DNA from: Ignavibacteria bacterium
Lineage (GTDB): Bacteria > Bacteroidota > Ignavibacteria > UBA10030
Assembly (NCBI GenBank): GCA_016873805.1
Contig: VGVZ01000011.1
Span: 25,145-89,144, forward strand
Reading direction: 5' to 3'
DNA: 64,000 nucleotides
The notes beneath the pieces were generated by a model. It worked only from the letters and a program-made list of their open reading frames with translations. It did no database searches and was not told the DNA's origin. Positions 1 through 9,100 of this stretch are shown in pieces; within the stretch, counting starts at the first letter, position 1, and each line of letters opens with the position of its first letter. The translations under genes and the position numbers were made by a program.

Positions 1-793
1 CCAACCGAATCGGGAGCGTCAACTCATCGACGACGTCCAGCATCATCGCATCGAGCACGCTGAACGATAATATCGCGATGAACATCACGATGAGCAGAAA
101 ACTCGTTCCGCAGCGTGGATGGAATCGAGATCGCTTCTGAACCATTTCCGTGGCGAGGAGATCGTTTAGCTCAAACGCGAAGACAGCCTTATGTTCGGCG
201 CCATGGTACTGGAAGACGCGCCGAATATCCTTCATTCTCGAAATCGCCCCAAGATAGAGGAGCAGGATGGCAATCCTGAATCCACCTGCCACGAGATTGA
301 ACGCGAGCGCGGTTTCGTCAAAATCGAACAGATGCGACGTGAGAAACAACGGCGCCACAAAGAAAATGGCGATCCCGAGTGTGAGCGCGACGACGAGCGT
401 CACCACGAGCGTAAGCGTCGTTTGTCCCTTCCTCTTCGGAATTACCGCCATGCCGTTTCCCTTTTTCTTCGCCTCCTCCAATTCCGCATCGTGCATCGCA
501 ATCTCGGCAGACCAATTCAGCGTCTTGATTCCGAGGAACAGCATGTCCCCGAGTCCCACGGCACCTCGCACGATCGGAATCTTCGAGAGCTTGAACTTTT
601 CGTTGAGCGACTGGAACGGATGCTGACGCACCACAATCTCCCCGTTCATCCTCCTCACGGCAGTCGCGACCAAACCTGGAGCACGCATCATGACCCCTTC
701 GATGACCGCCTGTCCCCCGATTTGCATCGGGTTGTTGCTATCGAATTCCGGATTGGTGGGTGTCCACGTCGAACGCTCTGAGTCTTTCTTCAC
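1..793 (-). CDS. DUF1385 (YqhQ-like) membrane protein, 3' end missing
   Basis: The reverse strand reads as a DUF1385-family protein. It begins with the family's hallmark glycine-rich stretch (QIGGQAVIEGVMMR), which lies 19 residues after the GTG start at 793. A GAGGAAG ribosome-binding site sits 8 bases before that GTG. Further on are the conserved segment EYxGAEHKAV-like (YHGAEHKAVFAFE), a second signature (HPRCGTSFL) and three hydrophobic segments suggesting an integral membrane protein. The reading frame stays open to base 1, so the C-terminus lies outside the window. The biochemical role of the family is not established. It is the last visible gene of the long minus-strand run. Family assignment is firm; the start codon is less so, since a downstream ATG just before QIGG is possible. 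Confidence 0.85.
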   Translation of the reverse strand, partial: MKKDSERSTWTPTNPEFDSNNPMQIGGQAVIEGVMMRAPGLVATAVRRMNGEIVVRQHPFQSLNEKFKLSKIPIVRGAVGLGDMLFLGIKTLNWSAEIAMHDAELEEAKKKGNGMAVIPKRKGQTTLTLVVTLVVALTLGIAIFFVAPLFLTSHLFDFDETALAFNLVAGGFRIAILLLYLGAISRMKDIRRVFQYHGAEHKAVFAFELNDLLATEMVQKRSRFHPRCGTSFLLIVMFIAILSFSVLDAMMLDVVDELTLPIRL

Positions 794-871
794 GAGATCA
801 ACTTCCTCTTCTTCTGTTGCATGAATATACGGAACAATGGGGGGAGTATCAATCCGGCGTCACTGGGAAAC

Positions 872-3112
872 CTACTTGAGGTACACCATCTTCTTCGTCG
901 AAGTGAATGATCCCGCGTTCAGGCGATACAAGTAGATTCCCGAACTCAAGCCGTCCGGGTTGAACGTCACCTCGTAGACGTACGGCAACTGTACCTCGTC
1001 GACCAACAGTGCGACTTCCCTTCCGAGGAGATCGTACACGGCCAACCTCACGGCGCTCTCATCGAGAATTTCGTACAAAATACTTGTGCGTTGATTGAAC
1101 GGGTTGGGATAATTCTGATAGAGAGCAAATCGTTCTGGGAGAAGGAGAGGATCGCGTTCGACGATGTCGCTCGGGCTGAGATACGCCCGCAGATAGAAAT
1201 CGCCCGTGCTTCTGAACATCACCCTTCCCATACTCGCCTGATCGTTAAGCGAAAGATAGCTCATCACGCTTGACTGCATGATATCCCGCCGAAGCAACGG
1301 GTGGGGCGCTCCGGGTCCGTAGATTACCTGAACCACGAAGTCCGGATACCCGCCGATGTCGTATTGGCGGAGATCGACGCCGGTTCCGAGGCGGGACGTA
1401 TCGGTAACGGCGAAAGAAACGGGATTCCCTGAGAATCTCGGCCGCTGACCCAGACCGCTCATGGGTTGAAGCGAGATATCGTACGTCGGATTGGCATCGC
1501 GAATCATCAACGAAGCATCTCCCTGGGTTTCGAACCACATCCTCACGCTGTCCACCCGAGCACCTCTGATCCCGGGGAAGACGACGAACACGGTATCGTT
1601 GTTTCGCAGCATCGTGTTCGGATTCGTGAACGTCTTGCCGTCGTCGTGCGCATACTCGAACACACCGCTCTTTCGGCCGGTGCCGAAGCTGGAAACGCTG
1701 TATGACATCGGCCCGGATGTCTTTCCGCTGTAGACGACGAGGACAAATTCCGAAACCAACGAGCCTCGAAACGTCGCCGTGTGGATTCCGGGGGATCGGA
1801 CATCGAGAACGCGCATCCCCTGGTCGGTCTTTTGGAGTGCCTTGATTCTTAGGTCTTCGGAGGAAGATAGGAACGACACCCGGATGCTATCCACCAACCT
1901 GAATCGCAGATAGTCGACACCGAACGGCTGGAGGTTTGTTCGACTCCCGCTTCCGTTCGCTCCCAGGTAGTCCCGATACCATCCGACCGTGGAACCCATT
2001 GGCGTGCCGGGATAGCCGTAGGCCGGATGGATGCTCCGATCGTTGATCGCGTTGGCGATGAAGAAATCTTCTGCAACCCGCTCGACTGTGATTGAAAGCC
2101 CCGACTGGGCCGCGGCGGCATCGAATCCCGCGAGACCACTCTTCGGATTCTGCGTCAACGCGCGAATGAACTGATCCCCAAATTGAACGCTTGTGTAGTA
2201 TGTCCAGAGGCCCGCGCGCTCGTAGTCCGCCAAATTATCACTCCAGTCGAGAAGAGCCACGTTGGTATTCCTGTAATAACGCGACGGATCCCGAAGGCCG
2301 TAACCGGTCACGAGTTGCGCGTATTCCGACAGTCCTTCATTGAAGAATTTGATTTCCGACGGATCGTAGTTCCAGTGAACAAGATGTTGAAACTCATGGC
2401 TCAGAACATCCATCGAATTGTCGATATCGCGCTTGCCGTCGAATCCCATGATGCCCGGATACGAATCAATGTACAGCAGATCACGCCTGTTGCTATAAAG
2501 GGAAGAGGTCGAGGTGGGGTCAACATCGACGCGGTGAAAATATCCCTTGACGAAGAGGCCGCCCGGCTTGGCCCCGTCCTTGATATCGTAGATCAAGACA
2601 TGCGTGCGTCCATCCCCCGCCCCTTTGACAAATTGGGAATTGATGTTCGGTGGATTTCCAAAGTACTGTCGAACGAGGGAGAGAATTCCTTTTGTGGAAT
2701 CCTTCGAGGCGCGCGGAGTTTTTTGTTCGAGCACCTGAATGATGGCGCTTACATCTGAGACTCTGATCCGTCCGTTCGACATCTCTGAGAGGGCTACCCA
2801 CACGTGGCTCGATGATCCGCTTGCGATGAGCTCAGCTCGTACAGTGTCGAAATTCGAGCGTTCGAAATTGAAGGTCCAGAACAACTCTTGCACGCCGAGT
2901 CGGAGCGGCTCCGTCCCTTTTTCGATGTTCCAGGCGGTGACGGCCTCCGATATTCCCGGAAAGCGAGCCAGGGTGTTCTTCCATCCCGCTTCGGCAAGCG
3001 AATCGCTCAGGAGAGGAAAGCCGCAAATACCTTGGGTTCTTTGCGCATAAGCAACGGAGGAGGTGTATATGGCGAGGAAAACGACGAGGATAAAGGGGAG
3101 GATTCTGTGCAT
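872..3112 (-). CDS. Secreted M30-like zinc metalloprotease with type IX sorting domain
   Basis: A 746-residue exported protein. Starting at the ATG at 3112 gives a clean signal peptide (MHRILPFILVVFLAIYTSS, then a likely cleavage after AYA). An in-frame ATG at 3160 is possible but would overlap the upstream gene. The catalytic zinc motif HEFQH is at residues 239-243, with the third ligand in NEGLSEYA (Glu259), the arrangement of hyicolysin-like M30 and related gluzincin peptidases. The middle is beta-rich and not recognised. The last ~80 residues match a Por/T9SS sorting domain (QNYPNPFN, then GIYLYRL, ending with Lys), so the protein is predicted to reach the cell surface or medium. It follows a flippase gene by 20 bases. 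The substrate is unknown. Confidence 0.85.
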   Translation of the reverse strand: MHRILPFILVVFLAIYTSSVAYAQRTQGICGFPLLSDSLAEAGWKNTLARFPGISEAVTAWNIEKGTEPLRLGVQELFWTFNFERSNFDTVRAELIASGSSSHVWVALSEMSNGRIRVSDVSAIIQVLEQKTPRASKDSTKGILSLVRQYFGNPPNINSQFVKGAGDGRTHVLIYDIKDGAKPGGLFVKGYFHRVDVDPTSTSSLYSNRRDLLYIDSYPGIMGFDGKRDIDNSMDVLSHEFQHLVHWNYDPSEIKFFNEGLSEYAQLVTGYGLRDPSRYYRNTNVALLDWSDNLADYERAGLWTYYTSVQFGDQFIRALTQNPKSGLAGFDAAAAQSGLSITVERVAEDFFIANAINDRSIHPAYGYPGTPMGSTVGWYRDYLGANGSGSRTNLQPFGVDYLRFRLVDSIRVSFLSSSEDLRIKALQKTDQGMRVLDVRSPGIHTATFRGSLVSEFVLVVYSGKTSGPMSYSVSSFGTGRKSGVFEYAHDDGKTFTNPNTMLRNNDTVFVVFPGIRGARVDSVRMWFETQGDASLMIRDANPTYDISLQPMSGLGQRPRFSGNPVSFAVTDTSRLGTGVDLRQYDIGGYPDFVVQVIYGPGAPHPLLRRDIMQSSVMSYLSLNDQASMGRVMFRSTGDFYLRAYLSPSDIVERDPLLLPERFALYQNYPNPFNQRTSILYEILDESAVRLAVYDLLGREVALLVDEVQLPYVYEVTFNPDGLSSGIYLYRLNAGSFTSTKKMVYLK

Positions 3113-3132
3113 GACCCGACTCTGCGCTTCGT

Positions 3133-4617
3133 TCAATCTGGACGTTGTTGAGGTCGCCATGTTCTGAGTCGGAGAAAGATCTCCTGCACTTCGCTCGTTT
3201 CGATGATCCCGAGGGTCGGAAGCAGTCCGGCGAATGCAACGACGATGAGAATCCGCACAACGGCATCGGCAAACGCGTGATCGAGCCGACCGGTCAACAG
3301 GTAGCCGCCGAAGAGAATGGCTGTCAGAATCACGAGACGCCCGATCTTCGACCATTCGTACCGAACTTCATAGAAGCGTCGAGAGACAACATAGATGCCG
3401 GCGGCAATCACAACGTAGCACACGAGCGTTGCGATCGCGGCACCGGTGATGCCATAGACCGGAATGAGGAGAACGTTGACAACGATATTGCTCAGTGCTC
3501 CGGCACCGGTGATATACGGAAGATACTTCGTCTGTTTCTGGAGATACACACCGATCACGAAATTCACGTATGCGCCATTGAAGACATAGGCGAGGAGAAT
3601 CCATGGCACGATACTCAACCCCGACCAGTAGTCAGGATGTATCAGGTGCTTCCCCGCGACGTGAATCTGCACGATATCGCGGATAAAGAGGGACAGAACC
3701 AAGAACAATCCGAGCATGAACGCACAGAACAGGGTGAAGACGCGCGAGAAGAGGGCCTTGGCCCCCTCTTCAGAGGCGTGTTTAAGGAAGAACGGACGCC
3801 AGGCATAATCGAACATGCCGACGACAAGCATCATAAATATTCCCAGCTTGTAGTTGGCCTGGTAGACACCCACAGTCGCATCGTTCGTCAACGCTTTCAG
3901 AATTGGCCGATCCACGACCTGCATTGCCACGCCCGCAAGTCCCGCAGGAATGTAGGGAATGCCGAACTTCAGCAGCTCGCGATAGAGCGGGAATGAGAAC
4001 GACCACGTGAAGTTCTGGGCGACGTATCGAAAGAGAATACCGAATGTCATCCCGGACGCGATCAGATTTGCGAGGAGAATGCCCTCAGCTTTCATTCCGA
4101 ATCCGACAATCAAAACGACGTTGCATGTCACATTCAAGAGGATGTTGATGACGCGGATGGAAGCGAACGTCATCGCTTTGTTCTCCATCCGGAGATATGC
4201 GAACGGAATCGTTGCGAGCGCGTCAAACAAGAGCACGCCGGCGGCGTACTGAATGAGGATGTGGTATTCCCCTGTGATTCCAATGAGCGACGCCAGACTG
4301 CGTGAAAACGTCGAAAGGAGAATGGAAAAAAGCACCGACGTCAGGATGAGCGAGACAAGCGGTACAGAGAAGTTCTGCCTCTTGTCGCCGATTTCAAGAG
4401 ATGAGACGAAGCGCATGTATGCCGCTTCCATCCCGAATCCATACACGATGAAGAGAAATGCGATGTAGGAGTACAGCGTAGCGATGACGCCGTATTCCGA
4501 GGGAAGGAGAAAATTCGTGTAGAGTGGGACCAGAAGGAAGTTGATGAAGCGACCCACGACGGAACTGAGACCGTAGATCGCTGCCTCTCTGCCGAGCTGG
4601 AAGATCTTCTCAATCAT
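3133..4617 (-). CDS. Polysaccharide flippase (Wzx/MOP family), copy 1
   Basis: A 494-residue multi-spanning membrane protein with about 12-14 hydrophobic segments. The N-terminus (REAAIYGLSSVVGRFINFLL) is typical of oligosaccharide flippases of the MOP superfamily, which move undecaprenyl-linked repeat units across the inner membrane. Length is normal for the family. This is the second of two flippases in the window; the other is at 15312-16847. It is separated from the main polysaccharide block by accA, a thioesterase gene and a Trm112-like gene, so it may serve a different glycan. The specific substrate cannot be read from the sequence. Confidence 0.9.
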   Translation of the reverse strand: MIEKIFQLGREAAIYGLSSVVGRFINFLLVPLYTNFLLPSEYGVIATLYSYIAFLFIVYGFGMEAAYMRFVSSLEIGDKRQNFSVPLVSLILTSVLFSILLSTFSRSLASLIGITGEYHILIQYAAGVLLFDALATIPFAYLRMENKAMTFASIRVINILLNVTCNVVLIVGFGMKAEGILLANLIASGMTFGILFRYVAQNFTWSFSFPLYRELLKFGIPYIPAGLAGVAMQVVDRPILKALTNDATVGVYQANYKLGIFMMLVVGMFDYAWRPFFLKHASEEGAKALFSRVFTLFCAFMLGLFLVLSLFIRDIVQIHVAGKHLIHPDYWSGLSIVPWILLAYVFNGAYVNFVIGVYLQKQTKYLPYITGAGALSNIVVNVLLIPVYGITGAAIATLVCYVVIAAGIYVVSRRFYEVRYEWSKIGRLVILTAILFGGYLLTGRLDHAFADAVVRILIVVAFAGLLPTLGIIETSEVQEIFLRLRTWRPQQRPD

Positions 4618-4677
4618 GAATCCTCGGGAAGGAATCCGATCGTCTCGCCGTCGAGTCCGACGCGGCGATGGATCATT

Positions 4678-4842
4678 CTACGGAGTTTTGTCTTCTTCAA
4701 CAAGCATGATCGGAATGCCATCCTTCACCGGATAGACACGTCGGCATTCTTTGCATGTCAGTGTGGCGGCGGGCTCGTTGTAGGCAAGGTCTCCCCGGCA
4801 TTTCGGACAGCAGAGGATATCAAGGAGTTCTTTTTTGAGCAT
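4678..4842 (-). CDS. Trm112/YcaR-like zinc-ribbon small protein
   Basis: A 54-residue protein of the Trm112p/UPF0434 type. It starts [15 protein letters not shown] and contains two Cys pairs (CCPKC and CKEC) that can form a zinc knuckle, followed by the conserved YPVKDGIPIML. In eukaryotes and archaea Trm112 activates methyltransferases; the bacterial short form has no settled role. Its start lies 23 bases inside the end of the upstream thioesterase gene, suggesting translational coupling. Assignment is strong because length and the VKDGIPIM motif fit the family well. Confidence 0.9.
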   Translation of the reverse strand: MLKKELLDILCCPKCRGDLAYNEPAATLTCKECRRVYPVKDGIPIMLVEEDKTP

Positions 4843-5290
4843 GATGGGGTCCCGTGGTAAATGCACCCTCGATGATGCGCAGCATGTTTTCCGGAATCCG
4901 CACCGGTCGTGACGATTCAGCACTCACGATCGCATGGATTGTATGCCCCTCGACAATCGGTTTGGAATCACCATCCCGAAAGATCTTGTACCCGATTCGG
5001 ATTCTCGTGGTTGGGATCTCCGACATTGTCGCTTCGACATCGAGAAGATCGTCGTAAAAGCCTGGACGTTTGTATCGCGCCGAGGCTTCCAGGACAGGAA
5101 AGTAGATTCCCTGCTTTTCGATTTCGGTGTACGGCAAGCCATGACTCCGAAGGAGATCGGCTCTCGCCTGTTCGAAGTACTCAAGGAACTTCGCGTGGTA
5201 CACAAAGCCCATCTGATCTGTATCCGCATAGCGTACCCGAATGCGGGTGATGCTGCGAATGCCGCGCCCCTCGTCCGTCACTCCTTCCAT
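4820..5290 (-). CDS. YbgC/FadM-like acyl-CoA thioesterase
   Basis: A 156-residue hotdog-fold protein. The segment [20 protein letters not shown] contains the family's D-x-D-x-x-G-x-V-x(H/N)-x-x-Y active-site signature, with Asp as the likely catalytic residue. The family hydrolyses short-chain or aromatic acyl-CoA, and some members associate with the Tol-Pal system, but no tol genes are here. The ATG at 5290 was chosen because it starts 13 bases inside accA and the preceding sequence only makes sense in the accA frame; a GTG at 5281 is an alternative. It overlaps the Trm112-like gene downstream. Substrate is unknown. Confidence 0.85.
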   Translation of the reverse strand: MEGVTDEGRGIRSITRIRVRYADTDQMGFVYHAKFLEYFEQARADLLRSHGLPYTEIEKQGIYFPVLEASARYKRPGFYDDLLDVEATMSEIPTTRIRIGYKIFRDGDSKPIVEGHTIHAIVSAESSRPVRIPENMLRIIEGAFTTGPHHAQKRTP

Positions 5291-6228
5291 GCCCCCATCT
5301 TGGAGAACTTTTCGATGCGCTTCTTGATGAGCTTGTCCGGCGTGATCTTCGCGAGACCGTCGATCTCTTCGATGAGGACGTCTTTCAAAATAGATGCAGC
5401 CTTCTGGGGATTCCGGTGGGCTCCTCCGATTGGCTCGGCGATAACCCGATCCACGATCCCCTGCTCGACGAGATCCTGAGCAGTCAGCTTGAGCGCCTCG
5501 GCGGCTTGCTCTTTGTAGTCCCAACTGCGCCACAGAATGCTCGAACACGATTCCGGAGCGATGACGGAATACCACGCGTTCTCCATCATCAGGATGCGGT
5601 CTCCGATCCCGATCCCCAATGCACCGCCTGAAGCCCCTTCCCCAATGATCGTCGCAACGATCGGCACAGGCAAATGAGACATCTCGAAAAGGTTCCGCGC
5701 AATGGCCTCCGCCTGTCCTCGTTCTTCGGCCCCGATGCCCGGATAGGCCCCGGGCGTATCGAGAAATGTGATGACCGGCTTTCCGAATCGGGCCGCCAAC
5801 TGCATCAATCTCAACGCCTTGCGATATCCTTCCGGATTCATCATCCCGAAGTTGCGATAGAGGTTCGACTTCGTATCCCTCCCCTTCTGCTGACCGATCA
5901 ACATGACGGTCCGCCCTTCCAGAGAGGCGAATCCTCCCACCACGGCCTTGTCATCGGCGTACCGTCGATCACCGTGAAGCTCCACGAAGTCTTTCATGAT
6001 CATCCCGACGTAGTCAAGTGTGTAGGGGCGATCGGGATGACGAGCAAGCTGGACACGCTGCCAGCGCGTCAGATTCGTGAAGATGCTTTCGCGGAGCTGG
6101 TCGACCTTTTTCTCGAGCGTTCCAATCTCGTCCGCGATGTCGAGATTGTCCGCGTACTTTCGCATTTCCTCAATCTTCTGTTCCAGCTCAATGATCGGGC
6201 GTTCAAATTCGAGAGTTCCTTTTGCCAT
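5278..6228 (-). CDS. accA: Acetyl-CoA carboxylase carboxyltransferase subunit alpha
   Basis: A 316-residue protein matching AccA over its full length. It shows the N-terminal helix ([18 protein letters not shown]), the [13 protein letters not shown] segment, and the crotonase-like core with [20 protein letters not shown] and [15 protein letters not shown], the oxyanion-hole region. With AccD it transfers the carboxyl group from biotin to acetyl-CoA in fatty acid synthesis. accD and the biotin carboxylase genes are not in this window. It follows the GT2 fusion gene by only 3 bases, so it is probably transcribed with the polysaccharide genes. Confidence 0.96.
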   Translation of the reverse strand: MAKGTLEFERPIIELEQKIEEMRKYADNLDIADEIGTLEKKVDQLRESIFTNLTRWQRVQLARHPDRPYTLDYVGMIMKDFVELHGDRRYADDKAVVGGFASLEGRTVMLIGQQKGRDTKSNLYRNFGMMNPEGYRKALRLMQLAARFGKPVITFLDTPGAYPGIGAEERGQAEAIARNLFEMSHLPVPIVATIIGEGASGGALGIGIGDRILMMENAWYSVIAPESCSSILWRSWDYKEQAAEALKLTAQDLVEQGIVDRVIAEPIGGAHRNPQKAASILKDVLIEEIDGLAKITPDKLIKKRIEKFSKMGAWKE

Positions 6229-6231
6229 GGG

Positions 6232-8364
6232 CTACTTCTCCCTCTTACGAGACGATTTCCCTCGCACGTTGCGAATCCGCTTCGGTCTCCCCGCTGCGGA
6301 TTCATCGGTAGAAAATCGCAACTCGTCCGCCGGACGAGCCGGCGAAACAAACAGCGATTTCACGAGGATCTCCATATCGAGAAGCATCGATTGGTTTCGT
6401 GCGTAGTAAAGATTGAACTGCTCCGCTTCTGCATCAGTGAGCGGACGGTTTCCGTGAAGTTGAACCAGCCCTGCCAATCCCGGTTTGCCGAGCCACGAGG
6501 TGTTCACTCCCCGCCGGCCCGGATCTGTCGATTCCTGCGGCGACGGCGGGCCAACAAGTGACTTCCGTCCGACGAATACGTCCGGAAGTCCAAGCAGGAT
6601 ATGACCGGCCTTTGTGGGTGAGTGTCGATGTCTCCAATATACGAAAGGATACACGGAAATCAACAACAACCCCGAAACCAGAAAATCAACGCTTCGCTTC
6701 GCAATACGATGGAACGGTCGCTCAAGATTGTACGAGATCTCCACCAGCGGAAGATCGTCGAGACTATCAACATTCCCTTTGCCGATGATCACTTCGAGGG
6801 TGCTGGGCACCAGATGATAGTTCACGAGCCGGTTACCCGTCCTGCTGATCACCGAGAGAATGTCGCTGTACGACAGCTTTGCCGTGGAGAAGATCACATC
6901 GCTGATCCGATGTTCATGAATGACCTTTCCAACATTTTCCAGACTCCCGAGGATCGGGAGGCCATCGATCTTCTCGCCGACAAACCTACGCGATGTATCG
7001 ACGAATCCGACGATCTGAAAACCCTCCGCAACCCGCTGGCGCAAGCGGCGATAGAGTCTGCGCGTATGCTCATCTGTGCCGACGATGAGTGTCCGTTTGC
7101 CGAACAACCCATGCCGACCGCTCACCGAAGCGCTTCCCCTCATCCGATAGAGAAGCCGCCACCCCGGCAGCAGAACCACCGCCAGGACGCCCGACAGAAC
7201 GATGACCATGCGGCTGAATGCGTACTGTTTGAAGAATGCCACGAGCGCCGAAATGAGGACATAACTGACGACAACACCGGCAAATGTCCGCGATACGGAC
7301 ATCCGACGATGCGTATAGACACCGCTCGCATAGAGCGTGATGACAACGATCAGGGAGGGAACGGTATAGACAATCGGATACCCATAGGCCGGAAAGAAAA
7401 AGATCGTCCCCAGCCAGATCAACTCTGCAAGAATGAGACAGAGGTCGATAATCAGCATATCCACCAGGCCGATTGAGAGCGGACGAAGATACTCGCGCAT
7501 CATCGCAAGTCGTGAAGAGAGACTGATCGCCGCTCGAAGGATTAGGGTCGAGATCCATGAGCGACCGATATGTTTCTTGACGAACAGATGCATCGCCTCG
7601 TAAAACGTCTTGATTTCATCGATACCACTCCGACGCGTACTCTCCCCCTTATAGTGGATGATCTTCGTGGTGGGCACGTAGTAGATTTTCCACCCTGCCT
7701 GTTGAATCCGATAACACCAGTCGAGGTCTTCACCGTACATAAAATATTCTTCGTCCAATCCTCCCACCTGCTCGATGACCTCCCGTCGGAGCATCATGAA
7801 CGAACCGCTCACCGCATCGATTTCATACGACTCATCTTCGCTGAGGTAGGTCAGATTGTATCGCCCGAAGAGGCGCGACTTCGGAAACAGGCTGCTGAGT
7901 CCGGAAATCTTGGTGAAGGCCACCCATGGAGTCGGAAAACTCCGCCGGCACGAAAGCTGAAACGAACCGTCGGGATTGAGGATCTTGCATCCTGCTAAGC
8001 CGACATCGGCGTTTTCATCGAAGAACTTCAACAGCGTGGTGAACGTGTCTTCCTGAACGACGGTATCGGGATTCAGAAGCAGCAGATACTTCCCGGCTGA
8101 GGTCCTGATCGCGAGGTTGTTGGCTTTTGCAAACCCGAGATTCACGTCGCTCGCAATCAGACGAACGGAGGGGAAACGTCGCCTGACCATTTCCACACTG
8201 CCGTCATCCGAGGCATTGTCGACGACGATGATCTCCCCTCGCAATCCCTTCATGGCTTTCTGAACAGACATGAGGGCATGCTGGAGGAATTCGCGAACAT
8301 TGTAGTTCACGATGATGACCGAGAAGAGAGGTCTCTTCCGTTGTTTGCTCTTAGATGCCACCAA
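6232..8364 (-). CDS. GT2 glycosyltransferase fused to a truncated polyprenyl phosphoglycosyltransferase
   Basis: A 710-residue fusion. Residues 14-255 are a GT-A family 2 domain (FSVIIVNYN, VVDNASDDGS, LLLLNPDT, FMYGEDLDWCYR). Residues ~297-405 hold about four membrane segments, followed by a Rossmann-like domain at ~424-530 (KRTLIVGTDE), as in WbaP/WcaJ-type enzymes. The C-terminal transferase domain begins normally (AKRSVDFLVSGLLL, ~555) but jumps from ~578 to a fragment KSLVGPPSP (~601). The KFR-x-M, D-A-E and DE-x-PQ catalytic segments, which the WbaP-like protein at 10230-11648 does have, are absent. The GT2 half looks active and the second half does not. The frame is open throughout, so this is not a simple frameshift. 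It overlaps the upstream GT2 gene by 14 bases. Confidence 0.85.
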   Translation of the reverse strand: MVASKSKQRKRPLFSVIIVNYNVREFLQHALMSVQKAMKGLRGEIIVVDNASDDGSVEMVRRRFPSVRLIASDVNLGFAKANNLAIRTSAGKYLLLLNPDTVVQEDTFTTLLKFFDENADVGLAGCKILNPDGSFQLSCRRSFPTPWVAFTKISGLSSLFPKSRLFGRYNLTYLSEDESYEIDAVSGSFMMLRREVIEQVGGLDEEYFMYGEDLDWCYRIQQAGWKIYYVPTTKIIHYKGESTRRSGIDEIKTFYEAMHLFVKKHIGRSWISTLILRAAISLSSRLAMMREYLRPLSIGLVDMLIIDLCLILAELIWLGTIFFFPAYGYPIVYTVPSLIVVITLYASGVYTHRRMSVSRTFAGVVVSYVLISALVAFFKQYAFSRMVIVLSGVLAVVLLPGWRLLYRMRGSASVSGRHGLFGKRTLIVGTDEHTRRLYRRLRQRVAEGFQIVGFVDTSRRFVGEKIDGLPILGSLENVGKVIHEHRISDVIFSTAKLSYSDILSVISRTGNRLVNYHLVPSTLEVIIGKGNVDSLDDLPLVEISYNLERPFHRIAKRSVDFLVSGLLLISVYPFVYWRHRHSPTKAGHILLGLPDVFVGRKSLVGPPSPQESTDPGRRGVNTSWLGKPGLAGLVQLHGNRPLTDAEAEQFNLYYARNQSMLLDMEILVKSLFVSPARPADELRFSTDESAAGRPKRIRNVRGKSSRKREK

Positions 8365-9073
8365 AGATACTCTTCAGTTTCAGTTTCCAGACCATCCAGA
8401 CGGCTTCATGGATAATCTTCTTCGACATTTTGGAAACACCAACCCGCCGATCGACGAAAATGATCGGGATTTCGCAGACCTTGAAACCCTTCTTGTACGC
8501 AAGAAAGTTTGTTTCGATTTGAAAGGCATATCCGTTCGAATGAATGGCGTCAAGATCGATACTCTCGAGCACGCGTCGCCGGTAGCACTTGAAACCTCCG
8601 GTCGCATCGCGCACGGGCATTCCCGTGATGACGCGGGTATAGAGATTTGCCATGTAGCTGAGAATCAGTCTCTTCAACGGCCAGTTGACCACATTGACAC
8701 CGCTGATGTAACGCGACCCGATGACCACGTCGCATGTTTCCGCCTTCTTCAGGAGCCGGGGAAGCTCGACCGGATCGTGTGAAAAATCGGCGTCCATCTC
8801 GAAGACGAATTCGAAGCTGTGTTGGAGAGCATACTTGAATCCGGCAACGTATGCCGTGCCGAGCCCCAGCTTTCCCTGGCGCTGGATGAGATGAACCCGT
8901 TTCTCCGACTGTTGAAGTGCTTTCACGAGGTCAGCCGTTCCGTCGGGGGAATTGTCATCGACCACAAGGACCTCGAAGTGGGGTCCTTGCTTCAGGATGG
9001 CCGGAACAATCTGCGGAATGTTCTCCGCCTCATTGAAGGTCGGGATAATCACAAGCGTTCGGTTATTCATCAT
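8351..9073 (-). CDS. Polyprenol-phosphate mannosyltransferase-like GT2 (Dpm1 type)
   Basis: A 240-residue GT2 enzyme of the dolichol-phosphate mannose synthase type. Visible motifs are LVIIPTFNEAENI, VVDDNSPDGTADLV, the metal-binding DADFSHDP and the GSRYISGG-like loop (GSRYISGVNVVNWP). It lacks C-terminal membrane helices, like the soluble bacterial form. The family moves mannose or a similar sugar from a nucleotide donor to polyprenyl phosphate at the cytoplasmic face, providing a lipid-linked donor. The downstream GT2 fusion starts inside its 3' end. The exact sugar cannot be deduced. Confidence 0.9.
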   Translation of the reverse strand: MMNNRTLVIIPTFNEAENIPQIVPAILKQGPHFEVLVVDDNSPDGTADLVKALQQSEKRVHLIQRQGKLGLGTAYVAGFKYALQHSFEFVFEMDADFSHDPVELPRLLKKAETCDVVIGSRYISGVNVVNWPLKRLILSYMANLYTRVITGMPVRDATGGFKCYRRRVLESIDLDAIHSNGYAFQIETNFLAYKKGFKVCEIPIIFVDRRVGVSKMSKKIIHEAVWMVWKLKLKSIFGGI

Positions 9074-9100
9074 AAATCAACAATCGATGATCGATAGTTC

